In this document: positions 53,205 to 60,979 of the stretch, in pieces
Layout of the letters: every line of letters begins with the position of its first letter
How positions within the stretch are numbered: the first letter of the stretch is position 1
Assembly (NCBI RefSeq): GCF_001618385.1
Contig: NZ_BDCR01000002.1
Coordinates: 186,001-250,000 of the forward strand
DNA: 64,000 nt
Origin: Paludibacter jiangxiensis
Lineage (GTDB): Bacteria > Bacteroidota > Bacteroidia > Bacteroidales > Paludibacteraceae
Reading direction: 5' to 3'
Notes under the pieces: model-generated
Told to the model about the DNA's origin: nothing
The model's input: the letters and a program-made list of their open reading frames with translations, nothing else
Database searches by the model: none
Translations under genes and position numbers: made by a program

Positions 53205-53369
53205 CCTGCAAATATCGGTAATTTTTTGCAATTTTCTGTGGGGTGGGCTAAAAACAATCGTTTTATAATTGTAAATTGGTTTAATAAATTTATTGATAAA
53301 ATGCAATTTTTTCGCTTGTGTTCAGGAGTGTAGAACTTGCAAAATGTTTTAAGTGAGGAGAATTTTTAT

Positions 53370-53852
53370 ATGTCAGAGAGTATTGTAAAACTTGAAGGTG
53401 TTTCGAAATTGAGTCAGTATGAATCGTTGTTCGCACAATTGAAATCCTTGTTGGGAGGAGAAAAGGATGTGATTGCTAACATGGCTAATGCAGCCGCTGC
53501 AATCAAAGAGGTTTTTGGCTTTTTTTGGGTGGGATTTTATATTGTTCGCGAAAATCAGCTCGTACTGGGACCATTTCAGGGGCCAATTGCCTGCACCCGG
53601 ATAGCTTTCGGAAGGGGCGTTTGCGGTACAGCCTGGAAAGAGGCGAGTACGCTTATCGTGCCGGACGTGGATGCCTTTCCGGGGCATATTGCATGTAGCT
53701 CTTTGTCTAAATCGGAAATTGTAGTTCCTCTGATGCATGAGCAAAAGGTGTGGGCAGTGCTCGACGTTGACAGCGATCAGTTGGATACATTTGATGCTGT
53801 TGATAGGGAATTTCTTGAAAAAATAGTAGTTCTTATAAATGAGGAGGAGTGA
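53370..53852 (+). CDS. msrC: Free methionine-(R)-sulfoxide reductase, GAF type
   Basis: This 160-residue GAF-domain enzyme reduces free methionine-R-sulfoxide. The three conserved Cys of the family are Cys75 (QGPIACTRI), Cys85 (GRGVCGTAW) and Cys109 (GHIACSS), as in E. coli MsrC. SEIVVPLMHEQKVWAVLDVD is the family's late segment. The ATG at 53370 is chosen, with AGGAG (53356-53360) in reach, over a TTG at 53337 in the open frame. It defends against oxidation. No thioredoxin gene is adjacent. Confidence 0.92.
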   Translation: MSESIVKLEGVSKLSQYESLFAQLKSLLGGEKDVIANMANAAAAIKEVFGFFWVGFYIVRENQLVLGPFQGPIACTRIAFGRGVCGTAWKEASTLIVPDVDAFPGHIACSSLSKSEIVVPLMHEQKVWAVLDVDSDQLDTFDAVDREFLEKIVVLINEEE

Positions 53853-53908
53853 TGTGATTGTTTGTTGCATCAGTGTGATCGGTCAATTACAAAAAGTGTG
53901 AATTGCTC

Positions 53909-54103
53909 ATGAAAAACTTGCAAAAAAATAACAAAAATAAGCTTCGGATTACTGCAAAGGACTATGTAAAAGCGGTGAAGAAAGCGGATCGGGAGATTGA
54001 ACTTACGCTGCAAGTTGGTTGGAAGTCAATCCATAAGATTCATAAGAGCAAAAAACTGTATGACCGTAAATCGTACAAGAAGAAGCTTGGTGGAGAGGAT
54101 TAA
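53909..54103 (+). CDS. Small basic hypothetical protein (64 aa)
   Basis: This 64-residue protein is rich in Lys (about one quarter of residues), with RITAKDYVKAVKKADREIEL in the first half and KSIHKIHKSKKLYDRKSYKK in the second. No named domain is seen, but the basic, helical composition suggests RNA or DNA binding. It is read on the same strand as msrC, 56 bp downstream. The ATG at 53909 is preferred to a TTG two codons earlier. The call rests on codon pattern and composition. Confidence 0.55.
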   Translation: MKNLQKNNKNKLRITAKDYVKAVKKADREIELTLQVGWKSIHKIHKSKKLYDRKSYKKKLGGED

Positions 54104-54292
54104 TTCGTTAAATAAACTAAAAACACTGATATTTAATAGCTTCTCCTTATGAATGTTGATGTTGTTTGTTTCTTGATATATAGTGGTTTATCTATTCAAT
54201 GTTTGCTTCTTTGATATCTTCGTGTTCGTACACGGTATTGCAGAATAAAAGAAAATAGTATACATTCGCAAATTCAAAATTAACCTGAAACC

Positions 54293-55363
54293 ATGAGTGT
54301 CGATAAAAAGATAACAATCAAAGATATTGCGAAAAAGGCCGGGGTATCTGCCGGAACCGTAGACCGTGTTCTTCATAACCGGGGCGAAGTTTCGGAAAAA
54401 AGTAAAGAAAAAATAAAGGCTACGCTGAAAGAACTCAATTATGAGCCGAACCTTATTGCCAGTTCTTTGTCGGCAAGGAAAACTTACCGTATTATATCCC
54501 TGATCCCTTCTTTTGAGGAAGGTGATTATTGGGAGGCGGTTGACAAAGGAATTGACAGAGCCATCGCCGAGTTTGATAAATTCAATGTAGAGATAGAGAA
54601 ACGATACTTCAACCAGTTTGAAGCTCAATCGTTTTACGGTGCAATCGATGCTTTGGAACATGAGGATTTTCAGGGACTTCTTCTTTCTCCTATTTTGCGG
54701 GATAAAAGTCTGGCATTGTGTGCGACAATGAAAAAAAGAGGCATTCCGGTGGTTTTTGTTGACTCTCAGATCGAGGGTGCCGATTATCTGGCGTATTTCG
54801 GGCAGCCTTCTTTTCAAAGTGGCTTTATCGGAGCCAAATTTGTAACCGCTTCGTTGCCACAGGGGAAAAATATTGTATTGTTCCGGACTTTGCGTAAAGG
54901 CTTTATCGGAGCAAACCAGACTTTGCAGCGTCAGGAGGGTTTCCTGTCGTACCTGAGTGAGTATCGTCCCGATTGTTCGGTGGTAAACGTGGAACTGCAG
55001 GCTGGTAATTTTGAAATGAACGAGTTGCTGATGCGCAGAGCCTTCGATGAACGTAATAATGTCGGAGCTGCTGTGATCTTTAATTCTACAGCTTATAATA
55101 TTGCAGCTTTTTTGGAACGCGAAAAGATAGAAAATGTGACTCTGCTGGGTTACGATGCACTGAGCAAAAATGTGGCTTATCTGAAGCAGGGCAAAATTGC
55201 CATTATCATCGCACAACGTCCCGAAATGCAAACTTATAATGGCATAAAGGCACTGTTCAATAGCATCGTTCTGAAGAAAGAAGTGAAAAAAGTGAATTAT
55301 ATGCCTGTCGATTTGCTGGTGAAAGAAAATGCTGATTATTATACTGATTATAAACCCTTTTGA
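54293..55363 (+). CDS. LacI-family transcriptional regulator
   Basis: This 356-residue protein has an N-terminal LacI helix-turn-helix (ITIKDIAKKAGVSAGTVDRV at 8-27, then a hinge helix near LIASSLSA). A periplasmic-binding-protein-like domain fills about 65-350 (IPSFEEGDYWEAVDKGIDRA, and DALSKNVAYLKQGKIAIIIA late). It lies 65 bp upstream of uxaB on the same strand, so it most likely controls hexuronate use. An imperfect palindrome at 55391-55409, just before uxaB, is a candidate operator. The effector is probably a hexuronate intermediate (inference). Confidence 0.88.
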   Translation: MSVDKKITIKDIAKKAGVSAGTVDRVLHNRGEVSEKSKEKIKATLKELNYEPNLIASSLSARKTYRIISLIPSFEEGDYWEAVDKGIDRAIAEFDKFNVEIEKRYFNQFEAQSFYGAIDALEHEDFQGLLLSPILRDKSLALCATMKKRGIPVVFVDSQIEGADYLAYFGQPSFQSGFIGAKFVTASLPQGKNIVLFRTLRKGFIGANQTLQRQEGFLSYLSEYRPDCSVVNVELQAGNFEMNELLMRRAFDERNNVGAAVIFNSTAYNIAAFLEREKIENVTLLGYDALSKNVAYLKQGKIAIIIAQRPEMQTYNGIKALFNSIVLKKEVKKVNYMPVDLLVKENADYYTDYKPF

Positions 55364-55390
55364 AAGCCCGATAAACTAAAATTATTATAC

Positions 55391-55409
55391 TATTGTCGAT
55401 TTGGCAATA
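55391..55409. promoter_or_regulatory. Candidate operator upstream of uxaB
   Basis: TATTGTC (55391-55397) and GGCAATA (55403-55409) are inverted with one mismatch around GATTT, 20 bp before uxaB. This is the size and spacing of a LacI-family site. Evidence is symmetry and position only. Confidence 0.35.
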
Positions 55410-55428
55410 AACTTCAAAGAATATACAA

Positions 55429-56868
55429 ATGAAAACTCTAAACAGACAAAATGTTCAGGCTAACACATATCCTGAACGCATTATTCAATTTGGTGAAGGA
55501 AATTTCTTGCGCGCTTTCGTAGATTGGATTGTATTCAATATGAATCAGAAAGCCGGATTCAATAGCAGCGTTGTTGTTGTTCAACCTATCGACAAGGGTA
55601 TGGTGGATATGCTTAACGCTCAGGATGGCCTGTATCACGTTAATCTGCAAGGTTTGGACGAGGGTAAAGAAGTTGACTCTATCCAGTTGATCGATGTGAT
55701 TTCGCGTGGTTTGAATCCTTACGCTCAGTTTGACGAATACCTGAAACTGGCAGAAAACCCTGAAATGCGTTTTGTTATTTCAAATACTACCGAAGCCGGT
55801 ATCGCTTTTGATCCTGCCTGCAAACTGGAAGACAAACCGGCAAAATCATATCCCGGTAAATTGACTCAGTTGCTGTACCACCGTTTCAAAACTTTCAATG
55901 GTGCAGCTGACAAAGGTTTTCATATCATGCCATGTGAATTGATTTTTCACAATGGTGTTGAACTGAAAAAATGCATCGAACAATATATCGAACTGTGGCA
56001 GTTGGGTGCTGAGTTCAAAAACTGGTTCGAAACCGCTTGTGGCGTTTATCCTACATTGGTTGACCGTATCGTACCGGGTTATCCGAAAGATACCATCGAT
56101 CAGATTCTGGAAAAAGTGCAGGTAGAAGATAAATTGGTTGTGAAGGGTGAAATTTTCCACTTGTGGGTAATCGAAGCTCCTGCATCGCTTGCTGCCGAAT
56201 TCCCTGCCGATAAAGCCGGTTTGAACGTTTTGTTCGTTCCGAGCGAAAAACCGTACCACGAACGTAAAGTTACTTTATTGAATGGCCCGCACACGGTTCT
56301 CTCACCGGTAGGTTATCTGTCGGGTTTGGATACTGTTCGCGAAATTGTTGAAGATGAAGTAACCGGTAAATTCGTTCGTAAGGTGATGTTCGAAGAGTTG
56401 CTTTCGACCCTCGATTTGCCTCAGGAAGAACTCGAAGCATTTGCCAATGCCGTTCTCGATCGTTTCCGCAACCCGTTTGTAAAACACTTCGTTACCAGCA
56501 TCATGCTGAACTCGTTCCCGAAATTCAAAACCCGCGATCTGCCAGGTTTGAAGATTTATCTGGAACGCAAAGGCGTTTTGCCGGAAGGGATTGTCCTTGG
56601 TTTGGCAGGTATCATTGCTTATTATAAAGGTGGCAAACGTGGTGACGTGGAAATCGTTCCGAACGATGACGCAGCTATCGTTGACCTGTTGAAAAACCTT
56701 TGGGCTACCGGTTCTATTCAGAAAGTAGCTGAAGGTGTTATGGGTGCCGAATTTATCTGGGGTGAAGACCTTAATAAAGTTCCCGGCCTGACCTCTAAAG
56801 TAGCACAGTTCCTTGCTTCTATCGAAGAAAAAGGCATGCTGGCTACCGTGAAGACAATTGTAAGATAA
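55429..56868 (+). CDS. uxaB: Tagaturonate reductase (altronate oxidoreductase)
   Basis: This 479-residue NAD-dependent enzyme reduces tagaturonate to altronate in galacturonate breakdown. The family opening is PERIIQFGEGNFLRAFVDWI, followed by the NAD-binding part. The later LNGPHTVLSPVGYLSGLDTV and KHFVTSIMLNSFPKFKTRDL are typical of the mannitol dehydrogenase/UxaB superfamily. It follows a LacI gene and precedes uxaA on the same strand, which is the expected pathway order. The uxaB-uxaA gap (98 bp) carries inverted heptad repeats. Codon use suggests strong expression. Confidence 0.93.
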   Translation: MKTLNRQNVQANTYPERIIQFGEGNFLRAFVDWIVFNMNQKAGFNSSVVVVQPIDKGMVDMLNAQDGLYHVNLQGLDEGKEVDSIQLIDVISRGLNPYAQFDEYLKLAENPEMRFVISNTTEAGIAFDPACKLEDKPAKSYPGKLTQLLYHRFKTFNGAADKGFHIMPCELIFHNGVELKKCIEQYIELWQLGAEFKNWFETACGVYPTLVDRIVPGYPKDTIDQILEKVQVEDKLVVKGEIFHLWVIEAPASLAAEFPADKAGLNVLFVPSEKPYHERKVTLLNGPHTVLSPVGYLSGLDTVREIVEDEVTGKFVRKVMFEELLSTLDLPQEELEAFANAVLDRFRNPFVKHFVTSIMLNSFPKFKTRDLPGLKIYLERKGVLPEGIVLGLAGIIAYYKGGKRGDVEIVPNDDAAIVDLLKNLWATGSIQKVAEGVMGAEFIWGEDLNKVPGLTSKVAQFLASIEEKGMLATVKTIVR

Positions 56869-56880
56869 TATGTGAGACGC

Positions 56881-56966
56881 AAGAGCCAGGAACCAAGAGT
56901 CAAGATAATCTGAAATTATCGGTTTTTAGTCTTGAATCCTGGTTCTTGATTCTATAATCTTAAATT
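56881..56966 (+). repeat. Inverted heptad tracts between uxaB and uxaA
   Basis: The left tract (56881-56908) has units AAGAGCC, AGGAACC, AAGAGTC and AAGATAA. The right tract (56926-56960) has TTAGTCT, TGAATCC, TGGTTCT, TGATTCT and ATAATCT, ending 6 nt before the uxaA ATG. The two arms are imperfectly complementary (56880-56900 against 56928-56948, about 17 of 21 positions), so the transcript can fold into a hairpin. Confidence 0.75.
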
Positions 56967-58460
56967 ATGACTACTCAATATTTAAAAATAAATCCTGCCG
57001 ATAATGTAGCGGTGGCAATTGCCGAGCTTCCCGAAGGAGAAACCATTCAGGTGGATGGCCAAACCATTACGGTGAAGCAAACGGTTCCTGCCGGTCACAA
57101 AGTAGCTTTGACCTCTTTTGCCGTGAACGACCACGTGGTGAAGTACGGTTTCTCTATCGGTCATGCCATTGTGGCCATCGAAGCTGGCGAATGGGTGAAT
57201 GAGAAGAAGATCAAGACCAACCTCGAAGGTGTGCTCGACTATGAGTACCAACCGAAACTGGTGCAGTTAGATATTCCGAATCGTAATCTGACTTTTAAGG
57301 GCTACAAACGTAAAAACGGCGAAGTGGGTATCCGCAACGAAATTTGGATTATCCCGACCGTGGGTTGCGTTAATGGTATTATCAATCAGTTGGCCGAAGA
57401 TCTGCGTAGCGAAACCGGCGGCAATGGAGTGGATGCTATTGTGGCATTCCCTCACAACTACGGTTGCTCTCAGCTGGGCGACGACCACGAAAATACCCGC
57501 AAAATCCTTCGTGACATGGTGCTCCATCCCAATGCGGGAGGTGTGCTGGTAGTCGGTTTGGGTTGCGAAAACAACCAACCTGCTGCGTTTCGTGAATTTC
57601 TGGGCGACTACGATACAGAGCGTGTGTTGTTTATGGAAACCCAGAAAATTGCCGGTGACGAGCTGGAAGAGGGTATGAAACTGTTGCGCCAGCTCTACGA
57701 CAAAGTGAGCGAAGATGTGCGCGAAGATGTGCCTCTTTCGAGCCTGCGTGTGGGCTTGAAGTGCGGTGGCTCCGACGGTTTCTCCGGTATCACGGCCAAC
57801 CCGTTGCTGGGTGTATTCTCCGACTTTTTGGTGGCTCAGGGTGGTACTACCGTGCTGACGGAAGTTCCCGAAATGTTTGGCGCCGAAACCATTCTGATGA
57901 ACCGTTGCGGAACTCCGGAGCTGTTCGACAAAACGGTACATCTGGTAAACGATTTCAAAGAATATTTCATCAAGAATAACCAACCGGTGTACGAAAATCC
58001 GTCTCCGGGAAATAAAGCCGGCGGTATCTCCACGTTGGAGGAAAAATCGCTGGGATGTACCCAAAAATGTGGTGCGGCAGTCGTTCATGACGTGTTGAAA
58101 TACGGCGACCGTATCAAGACCAATGGCTTGAACCTGCTCAGTGCACCGGGCAACGACCTGGTTGCCAGTACGGCTTTGGGTGCTGCCGGATGCCATATGG
58201 TGTTGTTTACCACCGGTCGTGGTACACCGTTCGGCAGCTTTGTGCCTACGATGAAAATTTCTACCAATTCAACGTTGGCAGCCAATAAACCTCTCTGGAT
58301 CGATTTCAATGCAGGGGTATTGCTCGAAGGAGTGTCGATGGACGAACTGAAAGAGCGTTTCATTGAATACATTCTGAAGGTGGCCAATGGCGAGAAGGTA
58401 AATACGGAAAAGAAGAACTTCCGCGAGATTTCTATATTCAAAACGGGAGTTACTTTGTAA
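56967..58460 (+). CDS. uxaA: Altronate dehydratase
   Basis: This 497-residue enzyme converts altronate to 2-keto-3-deoxygluconate. The N-terminal SAF domain is at about 1-90 (HKVALTSFAVNDHVVKYGFS). The second domain has GYKRKNGEVGIRNEIWIIPT, VGCVNGIINQLAEDLR and the iron-binding-type Cys segments (FPHNYGCSQLGDD, GLGCENNQ, GLKCGGSDGFSGITANP). It completes the UxaB-UxaA step pair controlled by the upstream LacI protein. A terminator follows at 58484-58521. Confidence 0.94.
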   Translation: MTTQYLKINPADNVAVAIAELPEGETIQVDGQTITVKQTVPAGHKVALTSFAVNDHVVKYGFSIGHAIVAIEAGEWVNEKKIKTNLEGVLDYEYQPKLVQLDIPNRNLTFKGYKRKNGEVGIRNEIWIIPTVGCVNGIINQLAEDLRSETGGNGVDAIVAFPHNYGCSQLGDDHENTRKILRDMVLHPNAGGVLVVGLGCENNQPAAFREFLGDYDTERVLFMETQKIAGDELEEGMKLLRQLYDKVSEDVREDVPLSSLRVGLKCGGSDGFSGITANPLLGVFSDFLVAQGGTTVLTEVPEMFGAETILMNRCGTPELFDKTVHLVNDFKEYFIKNNQPVYENPSPGNKAGGISTLEEKSLGCTQKCGAAVVHDVLKYGDRIKTNGLNLLSAPGNDLVASTALGAAGCHMVLFTTGRGTPFGSFVPTMKISTNSTLAANKPLWIDFNAGVLLEGVSMDELKERFIEYILKVANGEKVNTEKKNFREISIFKTGVTL

Positions 58461-58483
58461 GTGTTCGTTTGATAAATGATGGG

Positions 58484-58521
58484 AAAGCGCGACGGGATGT
58501 ATCCTTAGTCGCGCTTTTTTT
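58484..58521 (+). terminator. Terminator of the uxa operon
   Basis: AAAGCGCGAC (58484-58493) pairs with GTCGCGCTTT (58508-58517), followed by a T-run. Confidence 0.9.
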
Positions 58522-58555
58522 GAAAACGCCAGCCTCTACCTCCTGCAATTAAGCT

Positions 58556-58563
58556 TATCTTTG
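58556..58563 (+). promoter_or_regulatory. -7 promoter element of ppnP
   Basis: TATCTTTG fits TAnnTTTG and lies 49 bp before the ppnP ATG. Confidence 0.5.
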
Positions 58564-58612
58564 CATAACATTTCTATTTGGTCAATTTCTTAATCTCTAT
58601 AAATTATATTTT

Positions 58613-58894
58613 ATGTTCAAGACAAATCAGTATTTCGATGGAGAGGTGGTTTCCATCGCATTGGAGTCGGCCGAGGGGAAGGCTACCGTAGGCGTGATGG
58701 CGGCTGGCGAATATGAATTCGGTACGGCAACTATCGAGTTGATGACCGTTATCTCGGGACAGTTGACTGTTCAATTGCCCGGCGAAACCGAGTGGAAAAC
58801 TTATAAAAAGTTCGAAACTTTCGTGGTTCCAAAGGATGTTAAGTTTAAAGTGAAGGCAACGGAAGATACTCCCTATTTGTGTTTGTATAAATAA
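58613..58894 (+). CDS. ppnP: Pyrimidine/purine nucleoside phosphorylase
   Basis: This 93-residue cupin of the DUF1255/PpnP family splits nucleosides with phosphate to give a base and ribose 1-phosphate. The length matches E. coli PpnP. Family segments are NQYFDGEVVSIALE near the start, GVMAAGEYEFGTATIELMTV and ISGQLTVQLPG in the centre, and the late FVVPKDVKFKVKA. It is a single gene between two terminators, with its own -7 element. Confidence 0.9.
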   Translation: MFKTNQYFDGEVVSIALESAEGKATVGVMAAGEYEFGTATIELMTVISGQLTVQLPGETEWKTYKKFETFVVPKDVKFKVKATEDTPYLCLYK

Positions 58895-58917
58895 CCGGCA
58901 AACTGCATAAATATTTG

Positions 58918-58953
58918 AAAATGGGTAAGGCAACCGCGCTTTGCCCATTTTTC
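58918..58953 (+). terminator. Terminator after ppnP
   Basis: AAAATGGGTAAGGC (58918-58931) pairs with GCTTTGCCCATTTT (58938-58951), with two G-U pairs and a 6-nt loop, then T residues. Confidence 0.85.
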
Positions 58954-59011
58954 TTATTGTATTATAGATAAATATGCAGTTGTGACGATTCGGTCGAAAA
59001 GTGCTTTTTTG

Positions 59012-59042
59012 TTGTTAATCAGCTTGGATTGTCGTAACTTTG
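59012..59042 (+). promoter_or_regulatory. Promoter of thiL
   Basis: TTG (59012-59014) and TAACTTTG (59035-59042) are separated by 20 nt. The predicted start of transcription is about 90 bp before the thiL ATG, so the heptad tract at 59104-59138 lies in the leader. Confidence 0.65.
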
Positions 59043-59103
59043 CACTCTCTTTTGGAAATAGGAAAATGAGTTTGGATCATTATTGTGTGATCCTTATCTG
59101 TCA

Positions 59104-59145
59104 TTTGTCTTTATTCCTTGTTCTTTACTCTTTGTTCTGAAATAT
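59104..59145 (+). repeat. Heptad tract directly upstream of thiL
   Basis: Five units (TTTGTCT, TTATTCC, TTGTTCT, TTACTCT, TTGTTCT) and a sixth, GAAATAT, run in phase to the ATG at 59146. TTGTTCTTTACTCTTTG at 59118-59134 recurs exactly at 60198-60214, downstream of thiL. Confidence 0.85.
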
Positions 59146-60180
59146 ATGCCTCAACGTACAGAAATAGCTACTCTTGGAGAGTTCGGATTAATCGATCATC
59201 TCACCAAACAGTTTTCAATCACTAATCCTTCGACCGAAAAAGGGGTGGGGGACGATGCCGCCGTGCTGTCGTATCCCGATAAGAAGGTGTTGGTGACTAC
59301 CGATCTGTTGCTTGAAGGGATTCATTTCGATCTGGTTTACGTCCCCCTGAAACATTTGGGGTACAAAGCTGCCGTGGTCAATTTTTCCGATATTTATGCA
59401 ATGAACGGAGCTCCGAAGCAACTTACGGTTTCGATGGGGATTTCCAAACGCTTTTCGGTGGAAGATATCGATGATTTTTATGCCGGATTGAAATTAGCCT
59501 GCGAACGTTACGGCGTCGATTTGGTGGGAGGCGATACCTCGGCATCGGTAACCGGTCTTTCCATTTCCATTACTTGTGTGGGAGAGGTCGACTCCGATAA
59601 AGTTGTTTACAGAAACACGGCCAATGAAAACGATATTATTTGCGTAACCGGCGATCTGGGTGCAGCCTACATGGGCTTGCAACTGCTCGAACGCGAAAAA
59701 ATAGCTTTTAGTGGTCAGGAAGATTTTCAACCAGACTTCAAGGGAAAAGATTATCTTCTCGAACGTCAGTTGAAACCGGAAGCCCGCAAAGAAATCATTG
59801 AAGCTCTTGCTAATAAAAATGTTGTGCCGACTTCGATGATTGATATTTCGGATGGCCTGTCGTCGGACATGTTGCATATCTGTACCCAAAGCAAAAAAGG
59901 ATGCCGCATTTACGAAGACCGTCTGCCGATCGATTATCAGACAGCCGTGATGGCCGAAGAGCTCAATATGAACCTGACCACCGCTGCCATGAACGGAGGT
60001 GAAGATTATGAACTGTTGTTTACCGTTCCGGCATCTCAACATGATGATGTAGTTGCCATCGAAGGGGTAAAAGTAATCGGATATATAGCCAAAGAAGATT
60101 TGGGTTGCGCTCTGATAACCCGCGATGGTCAGGAATTTCCCATCAAAGCCCAAGGATGGAATATCAATGATGCAATTTGA
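59146..60180 (+). CDS. thiL: Thiamine-phosphate kinase
   Basis: This 344-residue enzyme phosphorylates thiamine monophosphate to thiamine diphosphate. The N-terminal LGEFGLIDHLTKQF is the family opening, VGDDAAVL binds Mg-ATP, and TTDLLLEGIHFDL plus GGDTSASVTGLSISITCVGE follow. SMIDISDGLSSDM and NGGEDYELLF close the active site. The ATG at 59146 is used because the longer frame would translate a repeat tract. It has its own promoter and is flanked on both sides by the same heptad repeat. No thi operon is adjacent. Confidence 0.94.
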   Translation: MPQRTEIATLGEFGLIDHLTKQFSITNPSTEKGVGDDAAVLSYPDKKVLVTTDLLLEGIHFDLVYVPLKHLGYKAAVVNFSDIYAMNGAPKQLTVSMGISKRFSVEDIDDFYAGLKLACERYGVDLVGGDTSASVTGLSISITCVGEVDSDKVVYRNTANENDIICVTGDLGAAYMGLQLLEREKIAFSGQEDFQPDFKGKDYLLERQLKPEARKEIIEALANKNVVPTSMIDISDGLSSDMLHICTQSKKGCRIYEDRLPIDYQTAVMAEELNMNLTTAAMNGGEDYELLFTVPASQHDDVVAIEGVKVIGYIAKEDLGCALITRDGQEFPIKAQGWNINDAI

Positions 60181-60194
60181 TATATCTTTAATTG

Positions 60195-60229
60195 TCTTTG
60201 TTCTTTACTCTTTGATCTTTGTTCTAATA
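60195..60229 (+). repeat. Heptad tract downstream of thiL
   Basis: Five units read TCTTTGT, TCTTTAC, TCTTTGA, TCTTTGT and TCTAATA. The tract shares a 17-bp exact match with the tract upstream of thiL. Confidence 0.85.
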
Positions 60230-60250
60230 AAAAAATATGAAATGAACATG

Positions 60251-60308
60251 TTGCTTTGCAAAGCCAGCAACAACGAGGGAGCTTTGTAGTAACATGGAAT
60301 TCCATGTG
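60251..60308. repeat. Two palindromes between thiL and rpiB
   Basis: GCTTTGCAAAGC (60254-60265) is a perfect 12-bp palindrome within a longer GTTGCT...AGCAAC stem. ACATGGAATTCCATGT (60293-60308) is a perfect 16-bp palindrome. Together they may fold in the rpiB leader. Confidence 0.55.
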
Positions 60309-60334
60309 ACCTTTAAAAAACGAATTATATTCAC

Positions 60335-60781
60335 ATGAAACCTTTAAACGAACTGAAAATTGGAATTGCTTCCGACCACGCAGGCTTCGAACGCAAAGGC
60401 GCTGTTGCCGAATGGTTAGTCGATCAGGTAGCCGAATTGCACGATTTTGGCACCGATTCAACGGCAAGTGCCGACTATGCTGATTATGCTCATCCGCTGG
60501 CTCAAGCAGTTGAAAACGGCGAATTCGATCTCGGAATCGCTATCTGCGGAAGCGGTAACGGAATCAATATCACGGTCAATAAACACCAGGGGATTCGTGG
60601 TGCACTGTGCTGGAAACCCGAACTGGCAGCGCTTGCCCGTCAACACAACAATGCCAATATTTTGTCTCTTCCTGGTCGTTTCATTACCGACGAAGAAGCT
60701 ATCGAAATGGTACAAATATTCCTGACCACCGATTTTGAAGGCGGTCGTCATCAGACCCGCATCGACAAAATTCCGTGTTGA
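60335..60781 (+). CDS. rpiB: Ribose 5-phosphate isomerase B
   Basis: This 148-residue enzyme interconverts ribose 5-phosphate and ribulose 5-phosphate. The family opening IGIASDHAGFERK is at the start, the active-site Cys is in IAICGSGNGINI, and the motif RHQTRIDKIP ends the protein. DYADYAHPLAQAVENGE and LARQHNNANILSLPGRF are further RpiB segments. The length is normal. It lies downstream of thiL, with a palindrome-rich gap of 154 bp. Confidence 0.95.
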   Translation: MKPLNELKIGIASDHAGFERKGAVAEWLVDQVAELHDFGTDSTASADYADYAHPLAQAVENGEFDLGIAICGSGNGINITVNKHQGIRGALCWKPELAALARQHNNANILSLPGRFITDEEAIEMVQIFLTTDFEGGRHQTRIDKIPC

Positions 60782-60792
60782 TTCAAATTTGT

Positions 60793-60953
60793 GTAGAGAC
60801 GCATTGCATGCGTCGTTGTATATAATCGTATTTGTGCGTTTCGTCATTTAGAACGCAAGGTTGTGATTCTGATTGGCGTATGAGACGCATGCAATGCGTC
60901 TCTACGGGAATTGGACACACGGCCTAAACCAGACGCATGCAATGCGTCTTTAC
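60793..60953. repeat. Three REP-like palindromes before the aminotransferase gene
   Basis: The palindromic core GACGCATGCAATGCGTC, or its close variant, occurs at 60793-60814, 60878-60905 and 60931-60953. The middle copy is the longest and has GTATGAGACGC...GCGTCTCTAC arms. GTAGAGACG...CGTCTCTAC-type palindromes are widespread in Bacteroidetes and cyanobacteria and probably arise by mobile REP-like elements. Confidence 0.7.
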
Positions 60954-60979
60954 ATTGTGTAATTTGTAAATTTTAAACA

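Noticed and set aside
54188-55231. 347-codon open frame on the minus strand
   Set aside because: It lies opposite the LacI gene, whose product is clearly recognised. The antisense translation is rich in Phe, His and Gln with no family match.
57267-58196. 309-codon open frame on the minus strand
   Set aside because: It is the antisense shadow of uxaA, created by that gene's biased codon use. The translation has no domain or signal.
60243-60290. 15-codon frame that could be a leader peptide for rpiB
   Set aside because: There is no run of regulatory codons and no attenuator T-run. It overlaps a palindrome by chance.
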